Of a stretch of 64,000 nt of DNA, positions 1-10,551 are shown piece after piece. Both the position numbers and the translations under genes were made by a program. Within the stretch, counting starts at the first letter, position 1, and every line of letters starts with the position of its first letter. Below the pieces are notes generated by a model, which was not told the DNA's origin, searched no databases, and was given only the letters and a program-made list of their open reading frames with translations. The stretch is from Skeletonema tropicum (lineage: Eukaryota > Bacillariophyta > Thalassiosirophyceae > Thalassiosirales > Thalassiosiraceae), in assembly GCA_037178625.1 (NCBI GenBank), contig CM074136.1, forward strand, positions 434,001-498,000, written 5' to 3'.

Positions 1-1655
1 ACTGACATGAGTTACCACAACATGGCCATAATGTCACCTGAACCACACCACATGGAGATGAGACGCCGCTATATCTATCAACATCACTATATTGTCGTAT
101 TGTCAACATCTTCGCGCTTTATTTGTTGTTGTATCCCCATAACCCTCCCTATTGTTGTTGTGCCGTAATTGTGCGGTAAGCAACGCTGCGTCGATAGATA
201 GTCAAGTGGTCTCATATCGGCGGTTCCTCAAGGATTGAGATGGAGCCGACTCGTCTGCAATTATTATATCGTTTAGTCCAGTAATGGAAGAGTGATTACG
301 GCCCAAAGGTCCTCTGTTCATGAGTGGGCGGTGCTGTTGTTGCATTTGTTTCAAAATAACGGTCAATTTGTGTAGGCGACACCCAAAATAAAGGCTACGA
401 GCGCTATCACCATGATTCCTTCACATCATGAGTTCATACCGGCCCACTGAGGTCGCCGCCGCCGGCTTTTAGTGATGCCGGCCGGCGTTCCGCTCCATAC
501 CATAGCAGCCCTCTCTGCCATGGTTCTGGTGTGCAAAGTGATCTGAATTTGAAAAGTGTGTGAAACGGCTAGAAAAATGATGGATGGGGCGCCCCGTTCC
601 CCGCTGGAGTGACCCACGCAAAATCTGCCGCATCCAAAAACTCGATTCCGGCTAGCTATGACCCATCGAGATTTGTACAGAAGAGATCGACTTACTCGAA
701 GGTTAAATGAGGGTTATGTATCGCTAAAGTAGGAATCAGTACGTCTTACATATATCGCCAAATTTCTACTTGGTCGGTTTTTTGATTTAAGACAGCTAGC
801 CAGCACAGGCATACTTACATAACATTGATTGACAGACATAGGCATTGCATGGTGATTGCTACAAATCAGCAGCAGCCCGGCCTTTGGATGCTTTTAGAAC
901 CAAACGACCGTTTCAAGCAGCAGCTCTATTGTCCAAGACGATCAAAACTACAGAGCAAAGCATAAACGCTCAAGACGCGTACACATGTTTCGATAATTCA
1001 ACAATAACACCATGAACATAGGCAGCAACTACCCTTACAACCGATCCGAAGAATGTTCGTGGCAGCGCTCGAAGAAGCAGCTCACTTCCTCTACATCTTC
1101 CTATTCCATCACAAAACTACAACAAATGACTTTTCAACCACTCGAAAACGAAAACCCTTCTCTACTCAAAGCACAAGAGCAAGAGGACAATCCACAAATG
1201 ATTACATGTCGATTACATCAAAAACCTTTGGTTCCAATTCTCTCCATGTCGATCACACTCCCAACGATGATAATGAGTATAATTAACAGCAATCCATTCA
1301 TAGAACTATCAACAATTCAAATATATCATACTTCGCCCAAAAACTATCCATAATCCTCCTACCAATCCTAACCGCCTATTCCGATCAACTCCAAAGAACC
1401 ACTCAATAATCATGCTTCTCTTCTCTGCAGCCATCTCCCTCTGTCTCGGAAATCAAGCTGATGCCATCTCCATCGCACTATAGAGCCCTAACAATCGTCT
1501 CACGAGTCGGTCGCCGCCATTCAAAAAAGCACTATCTACGATAACTCGAAAGAACTTCTTCCACTTTCATCTTTGCTCTGGCTGCCTTCTTCGCTCTGTG
1601 ACGTCATCGATCCAAAAAATCTAAATCTGCTCGCATTTTGCGACTTCATTTCCGG
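1..1655. other. Intergenic, no supported gene
   Basis: I see no recognisable gene here. A 113-codon ATG frame at 1012-1353 (+) is rich in Ser, Thr, Asn and Gln, matches nothing I know and could be chance. The stretch from about 1300 to 1660 is C/T-rich. No tRNA-like boxes or long repeats were noticed. Confidence 0.4.
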
Positions 1656-1663
1656 CGCAGCAC

Positions 1664-1901
1664 TAGGCTTTCGGATAAGGGGGTGGCCTACCCGATTTCA
1701 GGGGGATTCCCCCTCCTTTTCCCCCTCCAAGAAACCGGGGGGACGGCTAGTTAGAGGCTTCTTCCGTGATTTCGGTCTAAATCTAGCCGAAATCGGGCTA
1801 CTAAAAAGGACTTTTGCAGCTCAATTTAGACGATTCTGCCTCCTGCGAGCCAACCCGATTTCAGGGGGCGCCCCCGGCTCCCCCTTATACCCGAAAGCCT
1901 A
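1664..1901. mobile_element. hAT-like MITE, 238 bp
   Basis: The ends form terminal inverted repeats: TAGGCTTTCGGATAAGGGGG at the left, and the complement of CCCCCTTATACCCGAAAGCC followed by TA at the right. The element is flanked by a perfect 8-bp direct repeat, CGCAGCAC, at 1656-1663 and 1902-1909. An 8-bp target duplication with TIRs beginning TAGG is the known signature of hAT transposons. There is no transposase frame, so it would be a non-autonomous miniature element. Two internal copies of CGATTTCAGGGGG lie near 1690 and 1857. Its TIR resembles that of the element at 28740-28959. Confidence 0.75.
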
Positions 1902-2051
1902 CGCAGCACCTTCTTCCATCCAATGATAAACCACACAGCAAAAGCGATGTGGCCACTACACACTTTCACAACTTCTTTACCCACCGACCAACATTGCTTC
2001 CTTTCAATTTCGTCCACAGCTACTAAGTTCTACTGACTGAATAGAGAGAAG

Positions 2052-3940
2052 ATGATGATGAGACCGAGCCACCGCTTCTTGATAGCTGCTACAGCAGTGT
2101 GCTCTCTGGCAGCAACCAAGCTGAATGCCGTCTGCGCCTTTGCTCCGCCATCATCATCACTTCTCTCGATCAAGAGCATCTCTCGTTCCTCACCACAATG
2201 GCTGCCGAAGAAACAACCAGCAACTACAGCTACATCTACAAGCAGCAACAAGTCAGCATCATCCATCAGTCGATCAATGCTACCAACCTCCTCCACACTC
2301 CTCCTCGCCAACGAACTAACCGCCAATTCGTCATCACTCCTCTACACAATCCTCCACACACCAACCCTCTGGTCCGTCCTGGCCATGACGTCCATCGTTA
2401 CATTATTAGTTCTGTGGGAGGAGACGATTGATAATATTCGGGAAAGTACGCCCAAGGCGATTTTGCCGGTGATTGATTCTATGTTGGCAGAGGTTGGTGG
2501 TCTTGGGTGAGTCGACGTACAGCAATCATTTATATTATATAGCATGCTTGTTAGAGTATATATTTGCATCATTATGTGAAGACTATCAAACGACATCAAT
2601 CTCTCTAACAAACATTCATCTTTCTCTCAATATGTTATCTCAGATTCATCGGCCTATTCCTCTCCACAGTCGTAACAGGCGGCCCCCTCGGTCAAATAGT
2701 CGGTCAACTCTCCGAAACTTACCTCGGAGATGAAGAACTTCTCCTCGAGGCATTCGAATTCCTCCACACCTTCTTCTTCCAGGTCGGGATACTCTTCTTC
2801 ATCGTTGCCGGTGTTTGTGTCGGTGCTGTATTACAAGAGGTGAATAAATTATCGGAAATTAGTGAATTGGCATTAGATGCCGATGGGGATGGAGAGGTCA
2901 CATTGGAAGAGTTGGCGGATGCGCTCGATGTGAATTGTATGATTGTTGATACCGATGGGGATGGGATATTATCGGACGAAGAAAAGGTCGATGCGTTGAT
3001 GACAACGTCAGTGAGTAAGAGTGTCATTGAGACAATTATGGATGAAACGAGTATGACTGAGGTTGATCGTGCGGGTGAATGTTTGGTGGCAAGAGAACGT
3101 ATATTGGACAAGTTTTCATTACCACAAGAATTTGAAATTGATGCCTACTTTGCCAATATCTTTGGTGAAAATTTGGAGGAGAGTGTGGAATTGTCACCGA
3201 TTACGTGGCTTCCACTTATTCCATTGATTGCACTTGAAAACTCGGTGGATTTGTCAAGAGATGTCGTTTCGGCTTCGAGTTCCAATGCATTTGATTCATG
3301 TGGATACTTCTTTGCCACACCGTGGGTCTTTTATCCAACAATCTTCTTTCAAGTTTTGAGTTTGACGTGGGCATTATTCAACTTTTGGAAGATGGTATCC
3401 ATCAAGAAAATGCTATTGCCGACTCTTGTCACAGATGGAGTGAATGGTTGTGCAGCACTACTCCCGCCCAGATATAAAATTGACGAAATACGAAAGGAAT
3501 TCAACTCCAGTCCATCCATCTTTGCTTGGGGTGAGGAATTTTTCACAGGTGGTGGAGCAAAGACTTCTCCTCCACGCAATGAACACGAGGAGTTGTTTGG
3601 TGCAGTCGGTGCCAAGTTTGAAAGTGTCTACCTAGACTCCATGCGATTCAGTACATGGCTATGTGTAGCCCTCATCGTTTACTCTACAACCCAAATCGTA
3701 TTCCGAGACATGGCAGCACTCTACCTTCATGCAGATGTTGGTAATCCCGATGGATTGATGCCCGAGTTAATCATGTGGATAATATTTACTGCCTCGGCTG
3801 TGTTTCAATTGTCATTGGCACCAACGACATTCTTGAATTTTTGCTTTGTGACTGGTGTGGAAGAGTATGTGAAGAAAGATATCATAGAGGAAGTGTTGGA
3901 AGAAAAAGGAAGCATTTTCGACAAGGGTCGGCCTTTGTAA
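2052..3940 (+). CDS. EF-hand membrane protein with plastid presequence
   Basis: Two exons, 2052-2506 and 2644-3940, are joined across a 137-bp GT-AG intron (GTGAGT donor, CTCAG acceptor) and give 583 residues. The start is the first ATG of an ATGATGATG run. The N-terminus has a hydrophobic signal segment followed by AVCAFAPP near residue 28. This is the AFAP-type cleavage motif of diatom bipartite plastid presequences, so import into the complex plastid is inferred. Hydrophobic segments lie near residues 105-122, 152-166 and 190-216, with three more in the C-terminal half. Two canonical EF-hand loops, DADGDGEVTLEE (230-241) and DTDGDGILSDEE (254-265), should bind calcium. It therefore looks like a calcium-responsive membrane protein of the plastid envelope or thylakoid. 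I do not recognise a named family, and transport activity would be a guess. Confidence 0.8.
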
Positions 3941-4340
3941 CTCATATATATATGATACTTACATGACGAGAGATGTTTTATGATACATTATGCTGCGATA
4001 GTCGCGAGGTAGATGATCCAGTTTCGCCTCAAGAGAGTAAGAGGCAAGTAGCACGCTAACACGAAGAGAATGTCTTAAAAACTCATTTTTCAGTTAAGAT
4101 AAATCTGTTCCTCGCAGCACTAATAGTACGGCAAAGTTTCACCAGTAAGAACGACTCGAAATGCGCAGCCTTGCAAGACGACATCATCTAGAACATGCAG
4201 AGCCCATTAGCCCATTAGTAGGAAGGATGAGGGTGCAGAAGTGTCCTTATGAATCTCGATGATATTCTTCGGCTGCCTCCCTCTGAGGGCGTCTTGTTGC
4301 ATCCACAGCAGCCTGATGTGTACAAAGAACAGTTGCAAGC
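3941..4340. other. Intergenic
   Basis: No gene is seen. About 4170-4230 is weakly similar to part of the dispersed repeat at 11684-11943 (shared text around CATCATCTAGA and the phrase GCCCAT), too degenerate to align with confidence. Confidence 0.3.
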
Positions 4341-4349
4341 TCCTCTTTA

Positions 4350-4690
4350 CTGAAAAATCCCCCATCAAGCTGATGGAGATGACCCATGGACAATGGCAGG
4401 TGAGGAATTTCTTGATTCATGATAAAATTTCGGGTATGCTTGCGTTAGAGAGGAAGGAAGAGCTGCAAATAGCTATAGAGGAGCAGCAAGAGATGGGCTT
4501 AGAAGGGCTAGGAGAGGAGGATAAATATTTGATGGAAATCAATCTCGATGATCTCGAAACAACTTCTGGTGAACATCAGGCTTATTGGCTGCTTTCTGTG
4601 AAAGCAGCACGGGATGCCTTCTTGATACGTCGCCAGCGGGCTCAGGCAGCACTTCGACGCGGTGCTTATACTCTCGTGCAAATACTGATA
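4350..4690 (+). mobile_element. Relic of a non-LTR element 3' coding end
   Basis: The frame starting near 4370 reads a protein stretch that aligns by eye with the C-terminal part of the larger element just downstream (residues encoded at about 7640-7890). Shared anchors are TH-QW--RN, an acidic linker, then a DI/NLDDL or DINTL step and a final VKAARDA/AKAAIRA helix. It lacks RNase H and everything upstream, so it is the tail of a separate, diverged copy. Two related tails within 4 kb suggest repeated insertion in this neighbourhood. Confidence 0.55.
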
Positions 4691-4838
4691 TTTGTATTTG
4701 TATATCTCGCCTGTATACAGGCTTATTGACATCCACGTCAATATATCCCGGGCTTTTAAACGAGCTGTGGTAGGAGAGACAACCCTCTCCCGTTGTCCCG
4801 ACTGCCACGCTGTTTGGTTCTGCCCTCGGCGTATGAAG

Positions 4839-4905
4839 ACTCCAATTGTTGGTTCAATGATGTCTCTCTCTAGAGGTAGCGATATGCAACATTTACCTAA
4901 TTTCC
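4839..4905 (+). repeat. Dispersed repeat, copy 1
   Basis: This stretch, beginning ACTCCAATTGTTGGTTCAAT, recurs at 45969-46028 with an 8-bp internal difference (the first copy has an extra CTCTCTAG). It lies between the element relic and the truncated retroelement. It may be part of a third element's untranslated end, but no protein or terminal structure identifies it. Confidence 0.6.
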
Positions 4906-4989
4906 GAGTAGTGATAAGTAGATATGATACAAGAAGTGTGGTGATAATATTGGTACTGTTAGCATCTATCTACGGCAAAGACTGGGACC

Positions 4990-5880
4990 TTGACCAATGA
5001 TATGGAGGATATTGCGGATCTGTTTCAAGACATCTATTACAACTTGTTACCCTCGTTAGGCGTTGTCCGCAGCTTCAGGAAGCTATTACGTACAGTCCAC
5101 CAAGCTTTTGGAGGTGTTGGCTTATGGCATATGCCGACTGAACAACTTATTGAACGATTGACAATGTTACTGCAGCATTACCAAAGGGATTCAACTCTTG
5201 GACGGAAGTTTAGGGCCATGACGCGGTGGCTGCAGCTTGAAATTGGCACATGTTTCTCCCCCTTTTCAGTCTCTTATGATACATGGTCGCTTTTGGCAAC
5301 ACACTGTTGGCATAAAATGCTGTGGAGGACGATTCAATGGTCAGGGATTGAATTGTATATTGACTCTGTCCAGATTCCGTATCCCCGAGAGAATGATATT
5401 TGCATTATGGAGTATGTCTTCCAACAGGGTTGTACGGGCGATGATCTGCTCAGCATTAATCGCTGTCGAAATGCCTTACATCTCCTATTTCTTTCTGATA
5501 TTGTGACTGCGGATGGATTACATTTTGAGCGTTCCTTGATATCCCGAAATGGCAATACTCCAATTGAATCATCATATGACTTTCCAGTGTCTCTTCCAAC
5601 TATGCTGGATTGGAGACGCTGGGAAGCATTCTGGACGAGAGTCAGTGGACCAAGCAATTCTACATATCGCTTCTTGGGACGCTGGATACATCCTTCTCAT
5701 CGCAAGTGGCGCTGGTATTATGACGAAGGCTGTGATCAGATACAATACAAAATTGATTCGTCTAATTTTCTCCTGTACAATAGGAGTGGAATTGGCAGGA
5801 CACGTTCACAACGCACGTACGTTCGTTCGTCCGTTGAAAGGAATCAACAAATGTCCCTTGGGATGCCTACAATACTATCA
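4990..5880 (+). pseudogene. Retroelement connection region, broken
   Basis: The frame opens at the very edge of the insertion with DLFQDIYYNLLPSL and runs about 270 residues before the reading frame changes. It is rich in Trp and basic residues (for example DWRRWEAFWTRV near 5610) and matches the kind of linker found between reverse transcriptase and RNase H in algal LINE-like elements. This is recognition by style, not by a catalytic motif. From about 5760 onward the better-looking translation jumps between frames, showing small indels. It is not expected to make a product. Confidence 0.5.
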
Positions 5881-5891
5881 CTGAGGATTCG

Positions 5892-6746
5892 GTGCTACGG
5901 CTGTATACTGGTCCTTCCCTCTCATCACCACCACAGTCACCGGCTGACTTCTGGTCGTTTCTTGCTAGTTGGGGTGGTATTTGGATGTGGAGGGATGTCG
6001 TCAACTCCGCTGCAGCTCCGTCCGATCTTCAGTGGCTCACGATGGCAATACGGTCGAATACCGCTCTTTGGTGTACTGATGGCTCTCATGACCCTGTCTC
6101 AGCCCCTGAGATCAGTGGAGCTGGATGGATTATCTATGATACCGTCACAGAGCACTACCTGAGTGGTTCTTTCTTTGAGCGTTCTGACCAAGCGAGTTCC
6201 TACAGGGGTGAAATGATTGGTAATCTTGCCTTGCACATCATGTGTAGTGCCCTCGAACAGTTTTATGTCCTTCCCAAATGTTCTAACAAACTGTTTTGTG
6301 ATAACGAGGTTACTTTGAAAGAGTCAAGACGTAGTCGAAGAAGGGTTCCTCCCAAAAAGGCATGCAGTGATGTTATTCGACATATGCGGTCATTAAAGGA
6401 ATCCCTGGCGATGCAATTTGATTATATAGACGTTGATGCACATGCAGATGAACGGCAACAATGGGAGCGTCTCACCATAGCACAGCAACTCAACTGCAGA
6501 TGTGACTTACTTGCCAAACGTGCGGTGTCCACAGCAATTTCCCTTGGCTCTGCCATCCCGCAGCGTTTTCTGTTTCCGAACGAAGGCGTTGCTGTCTTTG
6601 TCAATGGTTGGAAGCAAACCTCGGATCTGTCCTCCTCAGTGAGGTTCGAGGTTGGCAAGCGAGAAGCAAGGAGAGTTCTTACTCAACCATACACCGTTGG
6701 GGGCCAGTTGAAGCAGGCTCCTCTGAGTGACTCCTCTCTCTTGTGA
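5892..6746 (+). pseudogene. RNase H domain of the non-LTR retroelement
   Basis: The frame carries a type 1 RNase H domain. The acidic residues are visible in order: Asp in CTDGSHD, Glu in SYRGEMIGNL, Asp in LFCDNE, and the late VDAHADE followed by NCRCDLLAKRA, matching the H-x-D and last-Asp region of the family. The domain would degrade RNA in RNA:DNA hybrids during element replication. The frame ends at a stop at 6744-6746, but the homologous reading continues one frame over towards the SINE insertion, so a 1- or 2-base indel lies just upstream. Its proper N-terminus lies upstream in another frame; the ATG at 5892 is not a biological start. Confidence 0.75.
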
Positions 6747-6783
6747 GCAATTTGATGAAATCGACTGGGAATCGCGTGATCGA

Positions 6784-7100
6784 AAAAAAAATTAACGGAA
6801 ATCTTAAAGTACGTCATGGTTGGCCCTCCAGGGGCGAAATTATCTACAATTATCTAGAGCAATGTCACAAGTTACTACCCTTCGAGTGTAATTAAGCAAA
6901 TAACCAACAGTTTTTCCATCACCCCGGAATTAGCAAAGAGGCAGTGATATGAAATTCCAAACCAAGTAATGGTCTTTTTTCCCAGATCGCACTCCGAGCT
7001 GCGACACCTCAAACAGCCAGGATTTGGCACGGGGGAGACTCGAACCCAAGACCCCGAACCAGAAGAGAGGCGGTGATACCACTACACCACACCACCTCCT
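6784..7100 (-). mobile_element. tRNA-derived SINE with oligo-T tail
   Basis: The insert is flanked by a perfect 19-bp direct repeat (CTGGGAATCGCGTGATCGA) at 6765-6783 and 7101-7119. On the minus strand the 5' end carries a Pol III promoter: an A box TGGTGTAGTGG at 7089-7079 and a B box GGTTCGAGTCT at 7046-7036, spaced as in a tRNA. The head is tRNA-like, but its acceptor and anticodon stems pair poorly, so it is not a functional tRNA. The minus-strand 3' end is a run of eight or nine T next to the target duplication. Joining the flanking sequence across the insert restores one open frame of the host retroelement, which confirms an insertion. A truncated relative lies at 19172-19265. Confidence 0.85.
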
Positions 7101-8118
7101 CTGGGAATCGCGTGATCGAGCTCTCACGCATGGGGATATGTACAAGACATGGCTGACAAAACAAACGAGCAACTTCTGTGGCAGCGGGGTTCAAGTTGCG
7201 AGGTATGCAGGACACACATCGGGCATCTCTTCGATGGAACTGATCCAGGATTGCTGCCCGAATTGTGGTATGAAGGGCGAGCGTGCCTCTCATCTGTGCT
7301 GCTGCCCTGATCCAGATCGTACCAGATTATACAAAGAACAGGTTGAGGACCTCGAAACGTGGATGATCAAGGCGTATGGCCATCCTGAACTTGTTTATTT
7401 TCTACCGAAATATCTTCTCTTACGGGGTACAAGGGAATTTAGCTCTCTTGGTACAATGTCTTCGGATATGATGAAGGTTGCTAGGAGCCAAGATGTCATC
7501 GGATGGAGACATCTTACTGAAGGGAAACTTTCTAGACTCATTCTACCTATGCAGAAGTCTTACTTAGTCACCACTCCAAGCAGAATTAGCGGTGAGGCAT
7601 GGGTCAAACAACTTATCCATCGCATCCTAAATACTACCCACTCACAATGGATTTATCGCAATGTCAGTCTCCATCACAAACGAAACGGAGTCCTGGCTAC
7701 ACAGCGGTCAAAACATCTTCTCAATGAAATCGAACTGATACTTTTGACGCCAGAGGATGAACTTCCCGATGATTCCAGATATCTTCTTGACATCGATATA
7801 AATACTCTGCGCAAACGTCCAGTTGAGGAACAGGAGAATTACGTTTACGTTGCGAAGGCTGCTATTCGTGCTGGTCAACGAACGCACGCAGGCAGGGCGT
7901 CACGACTTCGATCCAAGAATCGTCGTGTCTCTACACGCCAGAAGCTCGGCCTCGATGAGGTGGAAACCCAACTACGACAGACTAGAACTCCATTTAGTCA
8001 GTCGGAACGTGAGAGGCGCTCACTGTTGGGAGCTTCCACCTTTTCTAGAAGTCGACCACATCCTTCCTCCACCATTGCGAATCAAGGAAGCAACAAGAGG
8101 CTGAGGAAACCTGATTGA
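7101..8118 (+). pseudogene. C-terminal domain of the non-LTR retroelement
   Basis: This continues the retroelement downstream of the SINE for about 330 residues. Near the start is a Cys/His cluster (DCCPNCGMKGERASHLCCCP) that resembles a zinc-binding knuckle, then a helical region (RTRLYKEQVEDLETWM) and a tail very rich in Arg and Ser. The same tail architecture is seen in the relic at 4350-4690. Zinc-binding motifs after RNase H are common in LINE-type proteins and usually bind nucleic acid. The apparent start at 7024 lies inside the SINE and is fortuitous. Confidence 0.65.
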
Positions 8119-8409
8119 AACGGCGTACAAGTAGCGCAGCAAACGTGGTTATGCTACGTTTGTTAGTTCTATTAGTGTTGATGGTTACACTCTTAATCAG
8201 ATCCCGGCATTTTGCCGAAGTGAGGATTAGCCTCAGTCGCCTCGTTGCGGCCTTGCTATGTGTGTAAACACATGGCAATGAACAGACCTCGAGTCTACTC
8301 AGCAAGTATGTATTGTATTTAGGATAGTTGAGTAATTTTCTAAGTTATTATTATTATCTACGGCAAAGACGGGTAAAGGATGTTGCCGAAATTACTTGAG
8401 TTCGTACCT

Positions 8410-8586
8410 GCTTCAAAATGTCCGTATGTGAGATTTTGTCTGAACGAACCTGGCTTCAAAACTGTCCATATGAGATTTTGTAAATACCGGTTAAAGATTG
8501 GCTCCGCTCACTCTCATCTGCATCCTGTATCGAGGTAAAATACAAGAGTTTTGCAGCATCGAGGTAAAATACAAGAGTTTTGCATG
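8410..8586. repeat. Two short tandem duplications upstream of an ankyrin-type gene
   Basis: Two pairs of direct repeats sit just beyond the retroelement's 3' flank. One, of about 28 bp with the core CTTCAAAA-TGTCC-TAT-GAGATTTTGT, occurs near 8410 and 8453. The other, ATCGAGGTAAAATACAAGAG followed by TTTTGC, is repeated at 8529 and 8558 with a 29-bp period. They lie 140-320 bp upstream of the ankyrin-type gene start at 8726 and could be part of its promoter. They are not present upstream of the inverted paralogue. Confidence 0.6.
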
Positions 8587-8725
8587 GGGTTGAATACTTA
8601 CATACATTTCATACAAGCCGACAAAGCAGAAGTATTCGTAAAGCAGTAGAGCAAGCGCTGCCGCATCACCCCATCCCCATCACCTATTCGAGCGAAAGAG
8701 GTAGTAGTAAAAATTCATTCAAGAT

Positions 8726-10248
8726 ATGATGCTGGCAAAGGAATTGGTCGAGTTTTGCTCGTCTGAATCGCTTTCTGAGGAAGGTCTACGTGAAATTATT
8801 GAGCGACATGGATTGACGCCCAACAATAATCATGAGGACGATTACACATTCTTCCTTTGTGCATGCAGCAATGGAAGATTCACCGAAGGTATAATTCGAT
8901 TGCTTCTCGAATATTTCCCTGATTCCGCCAGTGCTATTAACTACAGTGGGCGGCATTGGTCGCCGCTCCATCTTGCATGCGGCTACAACGAAAGTGTGAC
9001 GCGGGGTATAATACAACTCCTCATCGATGCAGCTCCCGACTCTATTCGCAGTGTAGACAGTGAGGGTCGGATGCCTCTCCATCTTTTATGTGCGAATAAA
9101 GAGTTGGATGAGTCAGTTGCATTGGAAATTTTGAAGTTGCTCATCCAGAAGCACCCTGAAGGCGTCCGGCATGTTGGTGATGGAGGCTGTCTCCCGATTC
9201 ATTGCGCGTCCGGTTTGAGATCTCCTGAGTTTTGCCGCGTGCTCATAGAAGGCTATCCTGGATCTGAGCGAATTAGTGATGACGACGGGTGGCTGCCTTT
9301 TCACGGTGCATGTAAGAGAAATACTGTCTCAACAGTCGAATATTTGTACAAACTCCATCCCGATGCCGTCAATCATGAAACAAATTTTGGAATGTATCCA
9401 ATTCATCATGTACTCAACGGAGTGGATATGAGAAGGATAAAAAGTGATTCTGTAGATGTTGCGGCATTCCTGCTGGATTGTGATCCTCGTGTAAAGCTAC
9501 AGAAGTTTGAGGGCAGTCTCTGCTTGATTTTGCTTGTAGGGATGTCAGCTCAAACGTAGATGCTGCTCTTCATCTTCAAATCGTCGAGGTAATTTATAAT
9601 GCCTACCCTGAAGCTATTGAATCACAGGTCCAAATGCAACGTTGCAAACAAAGAGTTCAATCATTCATCAGAAATCAGCTAGTCTATGCTCGTCAAGCAA
9701 GAGATCATCGTCTGATGACAACACCTGATGACAATGGACGTCTTCCTTTGCACACAGCGCTTCGAGACAATGTCATTCTTGGAACTATCAAATTGTTTGT
9801 GAAAGGCAATCCTCTCGCCCTACAATCTCCTGATAATAGCAGTGCATTACCCCTGCACATCGCATGTCAAAATTACGATTCTACTAGCGTTATTAGGTAT
9901 TTGGTGGGACTTGATACCTCGACTCTCGACGCCGTGGATCTAGAGGGAAATACAGTTCTTCATTATGCATGTCGTGGAGCAAAGTATGAGACTATTGCGA
10001 TTCTGCTGGACAAGTATGATGCTGTATCTGTATCAAGACGGAATGCTCACATGAAACTTCCTATTGATCTTCTGTTCGAAAGCAATGAGGCGCTTGACAG
10101 AGAAAGTGGAGAATACACGGAGAGTGTCTTTCGGCTTTTATCAGCTTATCCTGAGGCGATTATGAATTATAATGTGAAGCAGCAGTGAGCCAATACAGCT
10201 GGCCGTTCTTCTCAGAACGGAAAGAAGAGAAAGTCGAGTGCATTGTGA
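8726..10248 (+). pseudogene. Ankyrin-type LPLHxAC repeat protein, frameshifted copy
   Basis: This copy begins at an ATG pair and encodes the family N-terminus (FCSSESLSEEGLREIIERHG) followed by about eleven repeats with the core (L/M)P(L/I/F)H-AC, of the kind that builds ankyrin-like helical stacks for protein binding. Compared with the minus-strand paralogue at 24838-26355 it has two lesions. One A is missing near 9511 (TTTGAGGG against TTTAGAGGG), so translation ends at 9559. There is also an in-frame TGA at 10186-10188, after which the normal basic tail still reads to a stop at 10246-10248. The remainder from 9634 is otherwise open. It is either a young pseudogene or a copy with a sequencing error at 9511, although the second lesion argues against error alone. 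Confidence 0.8.
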
Positions 10249-10551
10249 GAAGTGATCTTCTCAAGTGTGATAAAGTGTGGAGCAGCGCTTACTCCTGAGG
10301 GCTGCCCATCTCATGGCGGAAAAGAAGATACTCCTATATAAAGTAATTTTATGAATGACATTGTCTCTCTATTGTGTGGATAGACACACAAGTATATGAA
10401 AGCTGACGAGGTAAAGTTACTTTGCTGCGCAGTGGTGAGTTAGGTCGCTTGTAGATTTTTAGTTTACATTCACATACTTCGATGTCTCACCTCTGCTTCC
10501 AACTTGCACATCAGCGCTACCATGCGTTCAAACAACAAAGATGTCGTGTAT

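Larger units (their letters stand above)
4983..8354 (+). mobile_element. 5'-truncated non-LTR retroelement
   Basis: A 16-bp direct repeat, TATCTACGGCAAAGAC, at 4967-4982 and 8355-8370 exactly brackets this 3.4-kb segment. The inside encodes, in broken frames, the region downstream of a reverse transcriptase, an RNase H domain, a Cys/His-rich motif and a conserved C-terminal tail. No reverse transcriptase core motif is present, so the copy is truncated at its 5' end, as is usual for target-primed integration. At least two frameshifts interrupt the coding region near 5800-5900, another lies near 6740, and a SINE is inserted at 6784. The 3' end has no long poly(A), only an AT-rich TTATTATTA stretch. 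The copy is dead, although its RNase H motifs are intact. Confidence 0.75.

Noticed and set aside
7029..7100. A functional minus-strand tRNA gene
   Set aside because: A and B boxes are good, but the acceptor and anticodon stems do not pair and there is a SINE tail and target duplication, so it is a tRNA-derived SINE head.
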